From contig NC_089863.1 of the NCBI RefSeq assembly GCF_036373705.1, forward strand, positions 6,011,357 through 6,075,356: DNA of 64,000 bases, read 5' to 3'. Position numbers and translations under genes: made by a program. Shown piece by piece: positions 13,396 through 24,240 of this stretch. Numbering within the stretch: position 1 is the first letter of the stretch; every line of letters begins with the position of its first letter. Under the pieces are notes generated by a model. The model was not told the DNA's origin. It saw nothing but the letters and a program-made list of their open reading frames with translations, and did not search any database. This DNA is from Amia ocellicauda (Eukaryota; Chordata; Actinopteri; Amiiformes; Amiidae).

Positions 13396-14525
13396 AGTAC
13401 AGTGTTTGTGTGTGTCAGTAGTGTGTTTGTGTGTGTGTGTGTGTCAGTAGTGTGTTTGTGTGTGTGTGTGTGTCAGTACACCAGTACAGTGTGTGTGAAG
13501 TGTTTATGTGTGTCAGTACAGTGTGTGTGTGTGTGTGTGTGTGTCAGTACAGTGTGTGTGTGTGTCAGTAGTGTGTTTGTGTGTGTGTGTGTGTCAGTAG
13601 TGTGTTTGTGTGTGTGTGTGTGTCAGTAGTGTGTTTGTGTGTGTGTGTGTGTCAGTACACCAGTACAGTGTGTGTGAAGTGTTTATGTGTGTCAGTACAG
13701 TGTGTGTGTGTGTGTGTGTGTGTGTCTTACCTCACAGTGTAGCCAGGAAGGTGGGGGGTGTCAGTTACTCCAGCAACAAACAGCTTCTTTGGGGGGGCAT
13801 CAGACTCCACTCCACCTGAGAGACATATCATCGACATCATCATCATCATCAGGAGAAGAAGAAATGTATAGACACACAGTTTAAACAGATTTAGGAATGA
13901 GGGAGAAGAATACAGAGAGAGAGAGGGAGAGGGAGAGGGAGACAGACCTTTCCTCTTCAGTGGAGGGAGGGCTGGCCACCGCACGGCTGGACTGACACTC
14001 CCCCTGCTGAATGACACAGGAACCACACTATTAATGTCAAGTCCTGTTCAGTGTATTACAGGCAGAGTGCAACACGAGACAGCCTCGAATTTATTACTTA
14101 TATAGGACTACAGGGCCCGGACCGGAGACGGTGCTGTGTGGACTATTGAAAAGAAAAACAAAGTGAAACTGTGCCAGTGGGAACTTACTTTCTGAATCTT
14201 CTCGTTGGGCTGGGGGAGGAATTAGGTGTGACACCGCTGTCCAGAGAGTGGATATCCTAGAGGGGGAGAGAGAGTGAGTGACACACAAAAGGTTTGACTG
14301 ACTGACTGACACACTGACAAACTGACTGACACACTGACTGACTACAAAGCCCATCAATAGAAAAAGTCCATTGATTCCCTCTGATTGCCCTTGGAAATGT
14401 GATCAGTGTGTCTCGTTAGTGACTAATTAAAGGCTTTTAACTCATGGGTGATGGGGTGTGGGGGCTCACCAGTGTGATGTGGTCGTCCCAGTGACAGTCA
14501 GGGGGGGCCGGGGCCAGTCTGAGGG

Positions 14526-14556
<31 letters not shown>

Positions 14557-15846
14557 AATTTTTTTTTTTTTAATTTCATATATATATTTTGTGTCAGTCA
14601 GACAGTGTGTCAGTCAGTGTATCAGTCAGTCAGTCAGTGAGTGTCAGTCAGTGTGTCAGTCAGTGTATCAATGTATCAGTCAGTGTGTCAGTCAGTCAGT
14701 CTGTGTCAGTCTGTGTCAGTCAGTCAGTCAGTGTGTCAGTCAGTCAGTGTGTGTGTCAGTCAGTGTATCAATGTATCAGTCAGTGTGTCAGTCAGTCAGT
14801 CTGTGTCAGTCTGTGTCAGTCAGTCAGTCAGTGTGTCAGTCAGTCAGTGTGTGTGTCAGTCAGTGTATCAATGTATCAGTCAGTCAGTCAGTGTGTCAGT
14901 AAGTGTATCAATGTATCAGTCAGTGTATCAGTCAGTGTGTCAGTCAGTCAGTCAGTGTGTCAGTGTATCAGTCAGTGCGTCAGTCAGTCAGTTAGTGTGT
15001 CAGTCAGTGTATCAGTCAGTCTGTCAGTCAGTCAATGTGTCAGTCAATCAGTCAGTCAGTCAGTGTATCAGTCAGTCAGTCTGTCAGGGACTCACCTCTG
15101 TCTGTTTGTGTTCCCTCTGCAGGTCAGGTCCATGCCTTCATCCTGAGAAACACAGAGACCATCAGCACAGAGACAGAAATGGAGAGAGAGAAAGAGAAAG
15201 GGACATTTTCTTCACACTACCACTGTCTGCCCTATCCACACCAACACAACATATCCACAACACTTACACAATGATCGCTTATACATGCACTATAACCACA
15301 CTCTCTCTCTCTCTCTCTCTCTCGCTCTCACTCACTCACCTGTTTTGGGTGCTCCAGGCGTCCGCTGGCCAATGGGAATGGCGATAAGGGGAGGGCCTAG
15401 GAGAAGAAGACATGTGATTGGCTCTCGGACTCTAGCTGAATCAGGCATCAGACAGACTGACACGGAGCGACACCCAGAATGATAGACAGACAGACAATAA
15501 GTGAGTAAGGCAGACAGGCAAGTAGTAAGAGACGGGGAGACAAATGGACAGACCAGTCCTGGACAGCTGAGGTTGACAGACACACTGCTCCTCCTGTAAC
15601 GAGCTGAGGAGCTGGAGCTGAACACTGCGGCCCCATCACTGAGAGAGAGAGAGAGAGAGGGGGTATAATTAATATACTTTGATTTGGCTGAAGTTTTGTC
15701 TTAAGATTCAAACAAGTCTCTCTACAGGAGCTGCAGTTCCCTCACCTGACACCGGTGATCATGGGGGCGCTGTTGGACCGCCGCAGAGACCCGCCCCCGC
15801 TGACCGCCGCTGCGCCTGCGCACTGGTCCACCTCCATCCGCTCCAT
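13056..15846 (-). CDS. PABIR/FAM122-family protein (PP2A-A-B55 inhibitor type), nine exons
   Basis: Nine minus-strand exons join in frame to 234 residues: 15846-15746, 15638-15554, 15396-15340, 15142-15096, 14518-14470, 14256-14189, 14006-13948, 13815-13731, 13209-13056 (TGA). Landmarks match FAM122/PABIR proteins in order: LRRSNSAPMI (residues 21-30), a Ser/Arg patch RYRRSSVSV, SPFPLASGRLEHPKQDEGMDL (family: SPVRIPSSRL..QEEGMD), HWDDHITL near 106-113 (family SHSWDEGFSL), SPSPTRR, and LKRKG near 152-156, followed by an acidic/basic ESDAPPKKLF. Family members bind PP2A-B55 through a short helix and inhibit the phosphatase; that role is family knowledge. Start: first ATG in a GC-rich leader, with a second ATG three codons later. 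Introns are small and filled with GT, GTCA and CT repeats. Donors of exons 2 and 7 are weak (GTCTGT), and exon 7 has a NAGNAG acceptor. Which paralogue (PABIR1/2/3-like) is unclear. Confidence 0.88.
13284..13725. repeat. Higher-order (GT)n repeat with GTCAGTA punctuation
   Basis: GT tracts are interrupted by GTCAGTAcaccAGTACAGTGTG blocks and by a GTGTTTATGTGTGTCAGTACAG block that appears three times (about 13328, 13500, 13679), giving a nested repeat of roughly 170-180 bases. It fills the last intron of the PABIR-type gene, and the GT run abuts the exon 8 donor GTAAGA directly. Confidence 0.9.
14590..15090. repeat. (GTCA)n-type tandem repeat
   Basis: Half a kilobase of CAGT/GTCA tetramers with GTGTGTCAGT and GTGTATCAATGTATCAGT variants. 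An about 120-base segment (14661-14780) is repeated almost exactly at 14781-14900, so tetramer slippage is overlaid by a larger duplication. It lies within the fourth intron of the PABIR-type gene. The long open frames across it are artefacts of a repeat whose period is not a multiple of three. Confidence 0.93.
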
Positions 15847-16640
15847 CTCGTCTGGCCGGGCCTGCGGGCTCGCTGAGGCCCCTGCCGCCGACCTTTGCGC
15901 TCCCGAAGCCGGCGAGGCGCACTCACGCTAGCCCGGTGAAAGCCCGACCCGCAGGCCTCACCGCCGACCTGCTCGGTCCAAAGTGAGCCGAAACCGCGGG
16001 GAACGGCGGGACACTGTCGCCTCTTTCCCCGGGTCCCCCACTATCGCATGTTTGCTCCTGGAAAAGCTGGAGCCGGGGGGCCGTGTAAAGCGAGAGCCGG
16101 CCGTGCAGGGGGTGGGGGTTGGGGAGAAGCCCGCGGTGCCGACGTGAGACGTGGAGCAAGTTGGCAGATTAGTTGGTTTCCATTGCAAATACCTCCATGG
16201 AGGCGAAATCAGAAAGTTCAAGCGGGGCAAAAGGGCTGGAATAACGGTGTGGCGCCGCCGCCGCTGCCCATCTACGCCTGCGCCGCGGAAGTTGTCATCC
16301 CACGCCGCATTTGCAAACTTTTCCCCCCGCAGGAGCCGAAGTTTAAATCCCGGACATCTATTTCCCCCGTAAACGGTTATTATCGGCGGTTTTGTCTCCC
16401 CAACCAAAAAAAAGCTCCACCACCTGTCAATGCTCGGCCCGTCCAGAGGCTCCCCGCTCACCGTGTCCCTGCGTCCCGCTGCGCCCTGGTCCCGAAACTA
16501 GCCGCAAACTCGCCACAATCCCCAAATCTTCTTAATATCACACATTTAAATTGTTTTTCGTATACTCTGCAGCTAAATGTATTCATTGCCGTGGCATAGG
16601 CAGCGAAACGGCGCCTCGCAGTGCCGGGCTGTTGCATTGC
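15780..16640 (-). promoter_or_regulatory. GC/CpG-rich promoter region of the PABIR-type gene
   Basis: GC- and CpG-rich sequence covers the start codon exon and extends about 800 bases upstream, then gives way abruptly to AT-rich DNA after 16640. This is the expected arrangement for a CpG-island promoter driving leftward transcription. Open frames on both strands (for example 16048-16599 plus and 16461-15958 minus) look like composition shadows. A bidirectional promoter cannot be excluded. Confidence 0.6.
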
Positions 16641-17552
16641 ACTCTCTCTGATCATAATAATAAGTTACAAAAGCAAGGGTGCACAATCACGTCCAGTTTA
16701 TGTGATGTAATATTATTGACTTTGAGTCGCCTTGGATGAAAGCATTGGGCAGATCAACCAAAAATCAACGACAACCTCACCACCATAATAATAACTAACT
16801 TTTTTCATGTATAGAATTCAATACATTAATTTGTTTTAAGGTTATAACAGATGATTGGAGTGCAGGCATGGAGCTCACATATAGGGTTTAGGGTATAAGA
16901 TGTGAATAGTCACAGTTGTATGTCTATATAAAACTCTGTTTAATGTTGGATTGCAGTATTATGTATTTGGTTGTATCCATGGGGTGTTTTTTGCAACAGA
17001 AAAACATCACAGAGACCGTTAGGGATCTTACAGTGGGACAGGGAAGCAACACGCCTGGATTGGACAGTCTCTAACGCACTCAGGTGCAACTATATTGGCA
17101 TCTGCTCCTGACAGCTCAAGCGGGAACCCAGCTGGTGTGTCTATAGGGGATGTCAGATTACTGAAGATCACATGATCTGTGGTAAAGGTTCGATGGGAGG
17201 TCCTGGATAGGATTGGAATAACTACAACTAATTAACCCACTTGGGTCCTGCAGTTCTGTATGTTTTTCAAATCCCTGTACATTATTTTAATATTGTTTGC
17301 TTCTAAGTAATACTATCCTTGCCTTTTAAAGATTATTTTATCTAAGGTTATTTTGCAGCTTGCCGAGCTGAACAGCGCAACACTGAACAAATGTATGATA
17401 AAGGCCCTGATTGTAGAGTCCAGCGTATTAAGTGGACAGCAGACCAGCTCCCCTCCCTCTCCCTCGCTCTCTCCCTCTCCCCCCTCTTTCTGTCCTTCTC
17501 TTCAACTCCCCCCTCCCCCTTTCTCTCTCCAGCTCTCCTCCCCGCCTTCTCT

Positions 17553-17625
17553 CTCAAATTCAAAATGAGCTTTATTGGCACGGCAGGATCACACAAGTGT
17601 TGCAAAAGCACTTACAGATACAGTA
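17553..17625 (+). repeat. Interspersed repeat (AGCTTTATTGGCA family), copy 1
   Basis: The segment CTCTCAAATTCAAA..GAGCTTTATTG, ending ..AGCACTTACAGATAC, is matched in reverse complement at 46672-46738 inside an intron of the SCHIP1-like gene, with the same order of words over about 65 bases. The minus strand of the element carries AATAAAGC, so it can supply a poly(A) signal. Two copies in unrelated places indicate a dispersed element; I do not assign a named family. Confidence 0.75.
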
Positions 17626-20600
17626 CAGAGGCACACAAACAACAGCAATAACGTATCAAATAAAAGTTAAAGTACATAAAACAGAGTCCAATAGCTTTAC
17701 AGTTATTTAAAATATATGACATACACATCTGCCCCCCTCCCCTACTTCTCTTCACCTCTACCTTCTCTCTCTCTCCTCCTTCCCTCCCTCTCTCTATTTC
17801 TCCTCCCCCTCTCTATTTCCATTCGTCTCCCTCCCTCTCCCTGCACTTTGCCGTTTACCCTCTGTGCTGTATGGTAGTGCACCTGCTTTAACTCCCTTAT
17901 CGGTGGCCCAGCTTTGACCTCAGTCCTGCACAACTCCACGGTGTTGACTGGAATGTATGGAACATCGTGTGGTGGTTTGATGAAGCATGTAAGGCACCGA
18001 GGATAAATACGTCCGGAACATCATTATCATCATAATAATACTAATAATCCGTGCAGGCAGCTTTCACACCCCATTAATCAATCAGTCATTACAAAGGCCA
18101 GGGAAGAGAGAGGCGGGGAAAGCTCATTTGTTGTTGGCATTGTGATGTCACTGCCCGAGCTGCACCAATCAGATTGCGGGGAGGGGGCTGTGCGTTCCAA
18201 TCTTCAGAGTGGATGTGTCCTAATGTTCAGCGAATGGGCAGTTTATTACCAAGTTTTGACAAGATCCTCCCGGCGTCTGCAAAGCTGTCTTGCCATACCG
18301 TCTTTGCCCCCACTTTGTTACACTGTTGCCACAATCTTATTGGGAATGCCAGCTGGGAATTTGATTAACGGTATAATTTGGGTTGACATTCCACACCAGG
18401 TCACCAGATTGAGCCCACAGGCAGACACTGGCACCCAGTTGCATCACAATAAGTCATACATTAATACATCACAACCTTTTCTGATTGGTTCTCATTTTTA
18501 AAATGGCCACCCACTATTGGCAAAGAACTAATCTCTAAAATGTTATTTAATCTCTCTAAATTATAGACAGTCAAATTTAGAGATACAATTACATGAAAAG
18601 TTTATTAAGTAAATGTACTGGAGTTTGTGAAGTAGGCCATCCATCTCCCTCGTCTTTACTTAGCTTTTTTAGTCAAAGCAGTTGCCCAGATACGTCTTAG
18701 TCGTCAGTTGCATGTGGTCAGCTGCCGTCCTGCTCAACTAAACTCAAAAGCCCCGAATCCACTTGTTTAAAGCAATATTGGTTCAAGTAATTCAACTGAC
18801 AAGGCTGGTGTAGCGTGAGAAAATGTATCCCATGAGATCGTGCTCCCCTGCTGCTCTTAGGGCTGTAAAAAACACACGCATGACACTTTACATGGACTGT
18901 ACCTATAAGAGAGTACATCCCATCTTATTTTGCACCTCCTATAAATTATTTAAACACAGTTTTGTCCCCTCCACCCACAGTGTAAATAAACTTTTTTTTA
19001 GCACAGAAGACATTAAAAGTGGAAAAAAGGCAAGTACAAACCAACCCATACCTAAAATGGTCTTTATTGTTCAAACACGATACGAAATTGATGGTTTTAT
19101 TTAACATATAAATACTTGCAATTTACAGTTTTATTAGCTTAATTAAAATCTATCAGCTACCTACTTTGTGAGAGACAAGTTGTTCACTCACACAAATAGG
19201 CTAGTTTACAAAAGTATGACAGGTTACATCCAGCAAGCAAACACGAAGAACAGTCACGCTTAAAGCACAAGATCGACAAAAATCAGTAGAATAGGTCACG
19301 TGATGGTGTCGGGCCACACTCTCCCTCATGCTACAGCGGTCATCGCAATGGATTACTGCTAGTGTTCCAAAGCAGTTCTCTTGAACTTTGGGTTCTGATC
19401 GGAAAGGTGTGTGAATCATTAACGAGTTCTCCTCCATCCCTCCATTCACTGACAAAACAACACACAAACACAAGGAATGATTAACATAAACACATGCAGC
19501 GACTAAAATATGTTTTAATAATGCCTAGGTGCAAACTCAACTCAATACTCCAAACATGACTGTTCGCCACTTACGGGTTTTGTCACTTAAACTGAACAGG
19601 TTACTTTCATTATTATTGAATTATATGGAAAACATTACTCTCTGTTTGACTTGAGCAGCACTGTAAAGACTTTCTACGAGTTACTATGACAAACAACAGT
19701 TGTGTTACGACTTGCATTAAAAATATAAAATGGAAAAACGTAAAATGGCACTTACAGTATCATTTTGCTTTGATTAAGGAATTGGTAACGGACATATCTT
19801 AAATTTATTGAAACTGAGGGCTACATCACCTTATGCTATTGGCTGCAGAGAAATAAACAGCCTATGATTGGTTGCGTCAATTAATTTGACGTGGCACTGG
19901 AAAGCTGTTATGACGGTTCCTGTTTTTAAAATCTTGCAGACAAAACACATTAAACTCATATTATTTTCTTCCTCCTCTACCCACATTTAAACTGTATTTA
20001 GGATTCATGAACCCACGTCCATTTCTCAGTTTAATCACTGGAGTCTGATGACAAATTTCCAGAACTATTAATTGTACCAAGAAGTCAAGTCCACACAACG
20101 TCACACTCACAGGTTGCTCTGTACTAAACTCTGACTGCATTTAAACAGCGTCTTGCTTACTTATGAGATGGCAAAAAATGGCTGCCTCACAAAACATAGA
20201 ATTTAAATACACAATTAAAAAAATTAAGCATCTGATTCCTTGTTAGTATTTTAACACATCATACATTTTCTTCTTCTTATTGCCCAAATTTTCTCAGAAG
20301 ATCTCCTTTGTTTGCCACCTTGCTAAATGTGTTGACAAGTCGTGAGTGAGATTGTCGCAGATGAGCAGCTTTGCTTTGAAATCAGAGAGGATGGGGACCA
20401 CGACTTGGCTCCTATTGCGCCTATTTCGAGTTTAGTCGAAATACTGATACACAGAAAGCGAAACATACAAGATCATTTTAAAATCTATATGTTACATACA
20501 TGACAGAAACACACTAGCACACAAATGACGTTTTTCTTTTTCACAGTTTTGTAAATGACACCATATTACACAAACACGTGTAAGATTCCCTGTATAATTA

Positions 20601-20717
20601 AACGATCCATCTACAGCATTCTTCCACAATATTGACAGGAAGTTCAAATCAAACTTCCCTTTTTAACATTACAAATCCAGTTAAGATATTATAAGTTAAA
20701 GTCTGGTACAGTGATCT

Positions 20718-20870
20718 AGATCAGGGTTTTTTAACCCTGGTGCTGGAGGACTCCCTACCCTGCTGGTTTTTGTTCCTACCAAGCTCTCGATTACATAATT
20801 GTACCTTAATTGAAGTAACAATCTGTTTAGATTTGAGTTTTATCATTGTGTAATAAAATAGTTCTTGAAT
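20718..20870 (+). repeat. Dispersed fish-type repeat (CCTGGTGCTGGAGGAC motif)
   Basis: The sequence from CTAGATCAGGG through CTGCTGGTTTTTGTTCCTACC to the following AT-rich tail resembles a repeat commonly met in fish genomes and transcripts, as I recall it. No second copy is present in this window, so the call rests on memory of the motif. Confidence 0.45.
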
Positions 20871-21111
20871 AAGTTCTTTAACTTATAATTCTGGCAAGTT
20901 CTGGTAACTCAGAATATCCCAGTGCTGTACTGGGCGGCTCATGGGCCCCACTTCGCAAAAGCTGCAGTCTCAGCACAGCACAGCACCCTGAGTGCAGCCC
21001 ACTGCTGATGGAGAGAGGCTTGTGTCTCCACTGTAGTCATCTCCTTCTCTCCTTCATCCTTTCCCATCCCTCCCCTCTCTCATACTCTCCCCTCCTCTCA
21101 CTCTCTGTTCT

Positions 21112-22359
21112 TCACGGCAGACTGTGAAACACATTCCCCGAAGACTTGGACTCCTCCCCCCCTGGCCCTCCCGCCCCTCCCCGTGGGCGTCGGATCAGGC
21201 GCAGGGGCCAGGGCAGGCGGAGGGGCGGGGGGCAGTGGGCCGGGGCCTTGTCCTTGGTAAGGAAGTAGAGCAGGGCGTTGAGCCAGGCGTTGAAGGAGGC
21301 CAGCGGGCGGGTCACCTTGTAGCAGATGGAGACCAGGCGCATGGAGCTGCAGCTCAGCCCCGGGGACAGCTTGAGCAGCAGGAAGAGGGTCCGCGTCACG
21401 TGGAAGGGGAGGAAGCAGAGGGCGAAGAGTAGGGTGATGGTGACGATGGTCTTGACCGACTTGCGCCGCTTGCGGAAGCACGGCGACTGGGGAGCCATGG
21501 CCATTGCCGAGAGGGCCCTACTGGCTGCACCTCCCCGTCCGGCCGGGGGCAGGGGTGGGGCGCGGAGGGAGCGCACGATGGTGAGCACCACCCGGGAGTA
21601 ACACCAGGCGATGACGGAGAAGGGCAGGAAGAAGCCCAGGATGTGTAGCATCACCGCGTAGGGCACATACACGGCCAGTTCCTTGTCAATGGCGTCGTCC
21701 CAGCAGTTCAGGTATCCTGCTGCCACCTCCTCCTTTCCCCCACCGCCTCCCCTCTGCAGACCCCCAGTCTGGGCGAAGCGGAAGATGGGGCAGGTGAGGG
21801 CAAAGACCACGGCCCAGACCAAGGCACAGGCCCCCCGCACGGCCCTCTTGCTCTCCAGGGTGATGGTGCGCATGGGGTGGCAGATGCCCAGGTAGCGGTG
21901 CACCGAGATGCAGGTGAGGAAGAAGATGCTGCCGTAGAGGTTGAAGTAGAAGAGGAAGCGCACCAGGCGGCACATGGGGTCCCCGAAGACCCAGCGGTTC
22001 CGCATGACGTAGCTGGCCACCAGGAAGGGCAGGGACAGGCCGTACATGAAGTCAGTGGCCGCCAGGTTCACCATGTAGATGAGCGAGGCGTTCCAGCGCT
22101 TGGTGTGGCGGCCGGCCCGGTACAGGACCACGGCGTTGAGCGAGAGGCTGAAAACGCAGGTGAAGGAGTAGCAGATGGGGAGGAAGATGTACTTGTAGGA
22201 TTCGTCGATGTTGCAGGAAGGGGGCGAGGAGGAGGAGGAGGAGGAGGAGGAAGGGAAGGTCCAGCTGTAGTTGTCGGCCCTGGTCTCCATGGTGGCGAGG
22301 GTGGTGGTCATGGTTGACGCGGGGTGCGCCCCGGTCCTCGTCACGGCGCCCGACTCCAT
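21112..22359 (-). CDS. P2Y-type nucleotide receptor (class A GPCR), single coding exon
   Basis: An intronless frame of 415 residues with seven hydrophobic segments, as in P2Y genes. Diagnostic stretches are SLPFLVASYVMRNRWVFGD (TM2-ECL1), CRLVRFLFYFNLYGSI and FLTCISVHRYLGICHP (TM3, HRY in place of DRY as in P2Y2/4/6), FALCFLPFHVTRT (TM6) and YKVTRPLASFNA (TM7). These features are closest to the P2Y2/P2Y4/P2Y6/P2Y3 group, plasma-membrane receptors for extracellular nucleotides, usually Gq-coupled. The TM7 end reads LNALLYF where relatives have LDPxLYF, so both Asp and Pro are replaced. The N-terminus has a run of nine or ten Ser encoded by a TCC repeat, and NYS is a likely glycosylation site. 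Two later in-frame Met codons (17 and 24) are alternative starts. A CTGCAG acceptor at about 22500 probably begins this exon. Exact subtype is unresolved. Confidence 0.9.
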   Translation of the reverse strand: MESGAVTRTGAHPASTMTTTLATMETRADNYSWTFPSSSSSSSSSPPSCNIDESYKYIFLPICYSFTCVFSLSLNAVVLYRAGRHTKRWNASLIYMVNLAATDFMYGLSLPFLVASYVMRNRWVFGDPMCRLVRFLFYFNLYGSIFFLTCISVHRYLGICHPMRTITLESKRAVRGACALVWAVVFALTCPIFRFAQTGGLQRGGGGGKEEVAAGYLNCWDDAIDKELAVYVPYAVMLHILGFFLPFSVIAWCYSRVVLTIVRSLRAPPLPPAGRGGAASRALSAMAMAPQSPCFRKRRKSVKTIVTITLLFALCFLPFHVTRTLFLLLKLSPGLSCSSMRLVSICYKVTRPLASFNAWLNALLYFLTKDKAPAHCPPPLRLPWPLRLIRRPRGGAGGPGGEESKSSGNVFHSLP

Positions 22360-22559
22360 GACACTGGTGATGGCAGCCCGAGCATTCCTTGAGAGCAAAG
22401 GCTGTTGGGGGTGATGTCTCTCTCTCTCTCTCTCAAGGGATGGGGAGTGGACAGGGCAGCTCCTGAGGTGTTGGGGCCTGCTCCCGGGAGCCTGCAGGGA
22501 AACATGAGTTTTTTTGTTTTTGTTTGGTTTGCAGAAACGATGGATGGACATGGAGAGAC

Positions 22560-22692
22560 AGATACAGAGAGAGGGACAGACAGAGACAGAACCAGACAGA
22601 CAGACAAACCCACACACACGCACTAATGGGGACAGACAGACACACCACACACACACACAGACATACACACACAGACAGACAGACAGACACAC

Positions 22693-22720
<28 letters not shown>
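22560..22720. repeat. CA/GACA microsatellite
   Basis: Alternating ACAGACAGACAG and CACACA runs occupy the likely 5' flank or first intron of the P2Y-type gene. The reading-frame extension upstream of the receptor start passes through this low complexity and is not considered coding. Confidence 0.9.
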
Positions 22721-22724
<4 letters not shown>

Positions 22725-23448
22725 CTGTTACTCAATCTCGGTGTTGTTTGTGTGCAAGTCTGTAGTGCTGACTCAGGGGCCTCCTGCTCCATTACCCCCT
22801 CAATCAGTAACCAGCCATCCACCCTCCCCCACTGCCCTCCACACCTATCCTTCCATCCTACCATGCTCCCTCCCTCCGTCTCAGGATCTATCCCTCCCTC
22901 CCTCCGTCTCTCAGCACCCTCCACTAGCCCCTACGGCCTCTGTTCTCCACCGTGTTTCTCTCTCTCTCCCTCTCTTCACCTAAGGGACATAAGGATACCA
23001 TTCTAGGGAGAGAGTGAGTGTGAGAGAGAACTGGGGAGGGGGATAGACAGATTGAGGACAAAGAGGGAGGAGGGAGAGAGAGAACTAGAGAGGGGGAAAG
23101 AGGGACTGAGGAGAGAGAGAGGATGGAGAGAGTAAACTGGATCGGGGGAAAGAGGGACTAAGGAGAACGAGAGACGAGGAGAGAGAACTGGGAAGGGGGA
23201 AAGAGGGACTGAGGAGAGAGAAAAAGTAATAATAAAGCAGAAAGTATATGCCACAAATGTGCAGTAAGCAGTGTGTGTGTGTGTGTGTGCAGATCACATA
23301 GGGCAACATTAGCACAGACCACTGAACTGCAAACTGCTTCCACCCTGTTTAACCTACAATAATGATTCGGTCACATGGCTCTCACCACCACTGACAACCA
23401 CCAGCTCTAATCTAGGACCTACAGTATCATCCACACAGCGCTGGCTAG
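22721..23448. other. Low-complexity region upstream of the P2Y-type gene
   Basis: CT-rich (22800-22990) and GA-rich (23000-23220) tracts with a GT run at 23270-23290. No exon with usable splice sites was found. Confidence 0.55.
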
Positions 23449-23653
23449 AGTCCGGGCCCTGTGCTACAGTTCACACAGCTCCAGTCCGGGCCCTGTGCTA
23501 TAGTCCGCACAGCTCCAGTCCGGGCCCTGTGCTATAGTCCGCACAGCTCCAGTCCGAGCCCTGTACTATAGTCCACACAGCTCCAGTCCGGGCCCTGTAC
23601 TATAGTCCACACAGCGCCGGATCCAGTTCGGGTCCTGTACTATAGTAGACAGT
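23449..23653. repeat. 34-bp tandem repeat, six copies
   Basis: Six head-to-tail copies of a 34-base unit beginning AGTCCGGGCCCTGT and ending CACAGCTCC. Copies 2 and 3 are identical, and the later copies are progressively more divergent, the last two with small insertions or changes. It lies between the P2Y-type gene and the possible exon at 23790-23889. Confidence 0.93.
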
Positions 23654-23789
23654 GCTGGCTCTGTCAGTGTGAGAGTTTATCTGTGTGTGGGTGTGCAACA
23701 GTGTGAGGTTGTCAGTGTGGGAGTGTGTACAAGTCAGTGAGTGTGTTTGCGTGTGTGCATGCGTGTGAGTGAGAGTTTCGGGCACTCAC

Positions 23790-23889
23790 CTGTTTTGGAT
23801 GTCCCCCACGGTGTCTCTTTCCGTCCCTGTCCCTCTGTCCCCGTCCCAGTTCCTAGCTGGTGTGGGTGTGGGGGGATAAGCAGGTCGAT
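23790..23889 (-). other. Possible unassigned exon (minus strand)
   Basis: A 100-base segment is framed by a good acceptor (T-rich tract then CCCAG, 23890-23892) and a consensus donor GTGAGT, and stays open in the frame IDLLIPPHPHQLGTG..KETPWGTSKTG. The composition is coding-like, but the protein is not recognised. It could be a 5' non-coding exon of the P2Y-type gene or belong to another gene. Confidence 0.35.
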
Positions 23890-23989
23890 CTGGGAAAAAA
23901 AGTAGGCGATATTCTGGACAATATTCCCAGGATGGCAGTTAGTCACAAACCGTGTAAAGATCTAGTGCAGCGACAGCCGTACCCCTATG

Positions 23990-24202
23990 TTGTGTAGTGT
24001 AGCTGGATCAATCATTGCGATCGCTCTCTCTCTCTTTCTCTCTCTCTTCTGCCCTTGCTCTCCCACTTTTGCTCTCTCTTCTCCTCCCTCACTCCACCTC
24101 TACCTCTCACTCTCCTCCTCCTCCCCTCCCTTTACTCTTTCAACCTCGCTTTCCTCCCCTCCTCCTGCGACTCTTTCTCCTTCTTTCTCTCTCTCTCTAT
24201 AC

Positions 24203-24239
<37 letters not shown>

Positions 24240-24240
24240 C
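23990..24240. repeat. CT-rich low complexity followed by (TA)n
   Basis: A polypyrimidine stretch (24020-24200) runs into alternating TA (24203-24240). Open frames here are artefacts. Confidence 0.9.

Larger units (their letters stand above)
16641..21111. other. Intergenic region, no gene seen
   Basis: It contains CT-rich low complexity (17450-17550, 17760-17840), an interspersed repeat at 17553-17625, another at 20718-20870, and otherwise unique AT-rich sequence. A minus-strand reading at about 20440-20260 is of ordinary protein-like composition but short, unrecognised and lacks clear splice sites. E-box CACGTG sequences occur at about 19298 and 20575. The leftmost 21000-21111 may be 3' UTR of the P2Y-type gene. 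Confidence 0.5.

Noticed and set aside
13105-13629. Plus-strand frame of 174 codons rich in Cys-Val
   Set aside because: It is a translation of the GT microsatellite in the last intron of the PABIR-type gene.
14589-15387. Long plus-strand frames (up to 248 codons) of SVSQ-type repeats
   Set aside because: They are readings of the GTCA tetramer array, which is open in several frames at once; the real coding content is on the other strand in short exons.
20260-20440. Minus-strand protein-like stretch with SDFKAKLLICDN
   Set aside because: Short, no splice sites of quality, not recognised; insufficient to call an exon.
21877-22317. Plus-strand 146-codon frame opposite the P2Y-type gene
   Set aside because: Val/Glu/Gly-rich antisense shadow of a GC-rich single-exon gene.
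22360-22719. In-frame upstream extension of the P2Y-type receptor (to 535 codons)
   Set aside because: The extension runs through CA/GACA microsatellite (poly Cys-Val) and an acceptor-like CTGCAG; the ATG at 22359 or slightly later is far more plausible.
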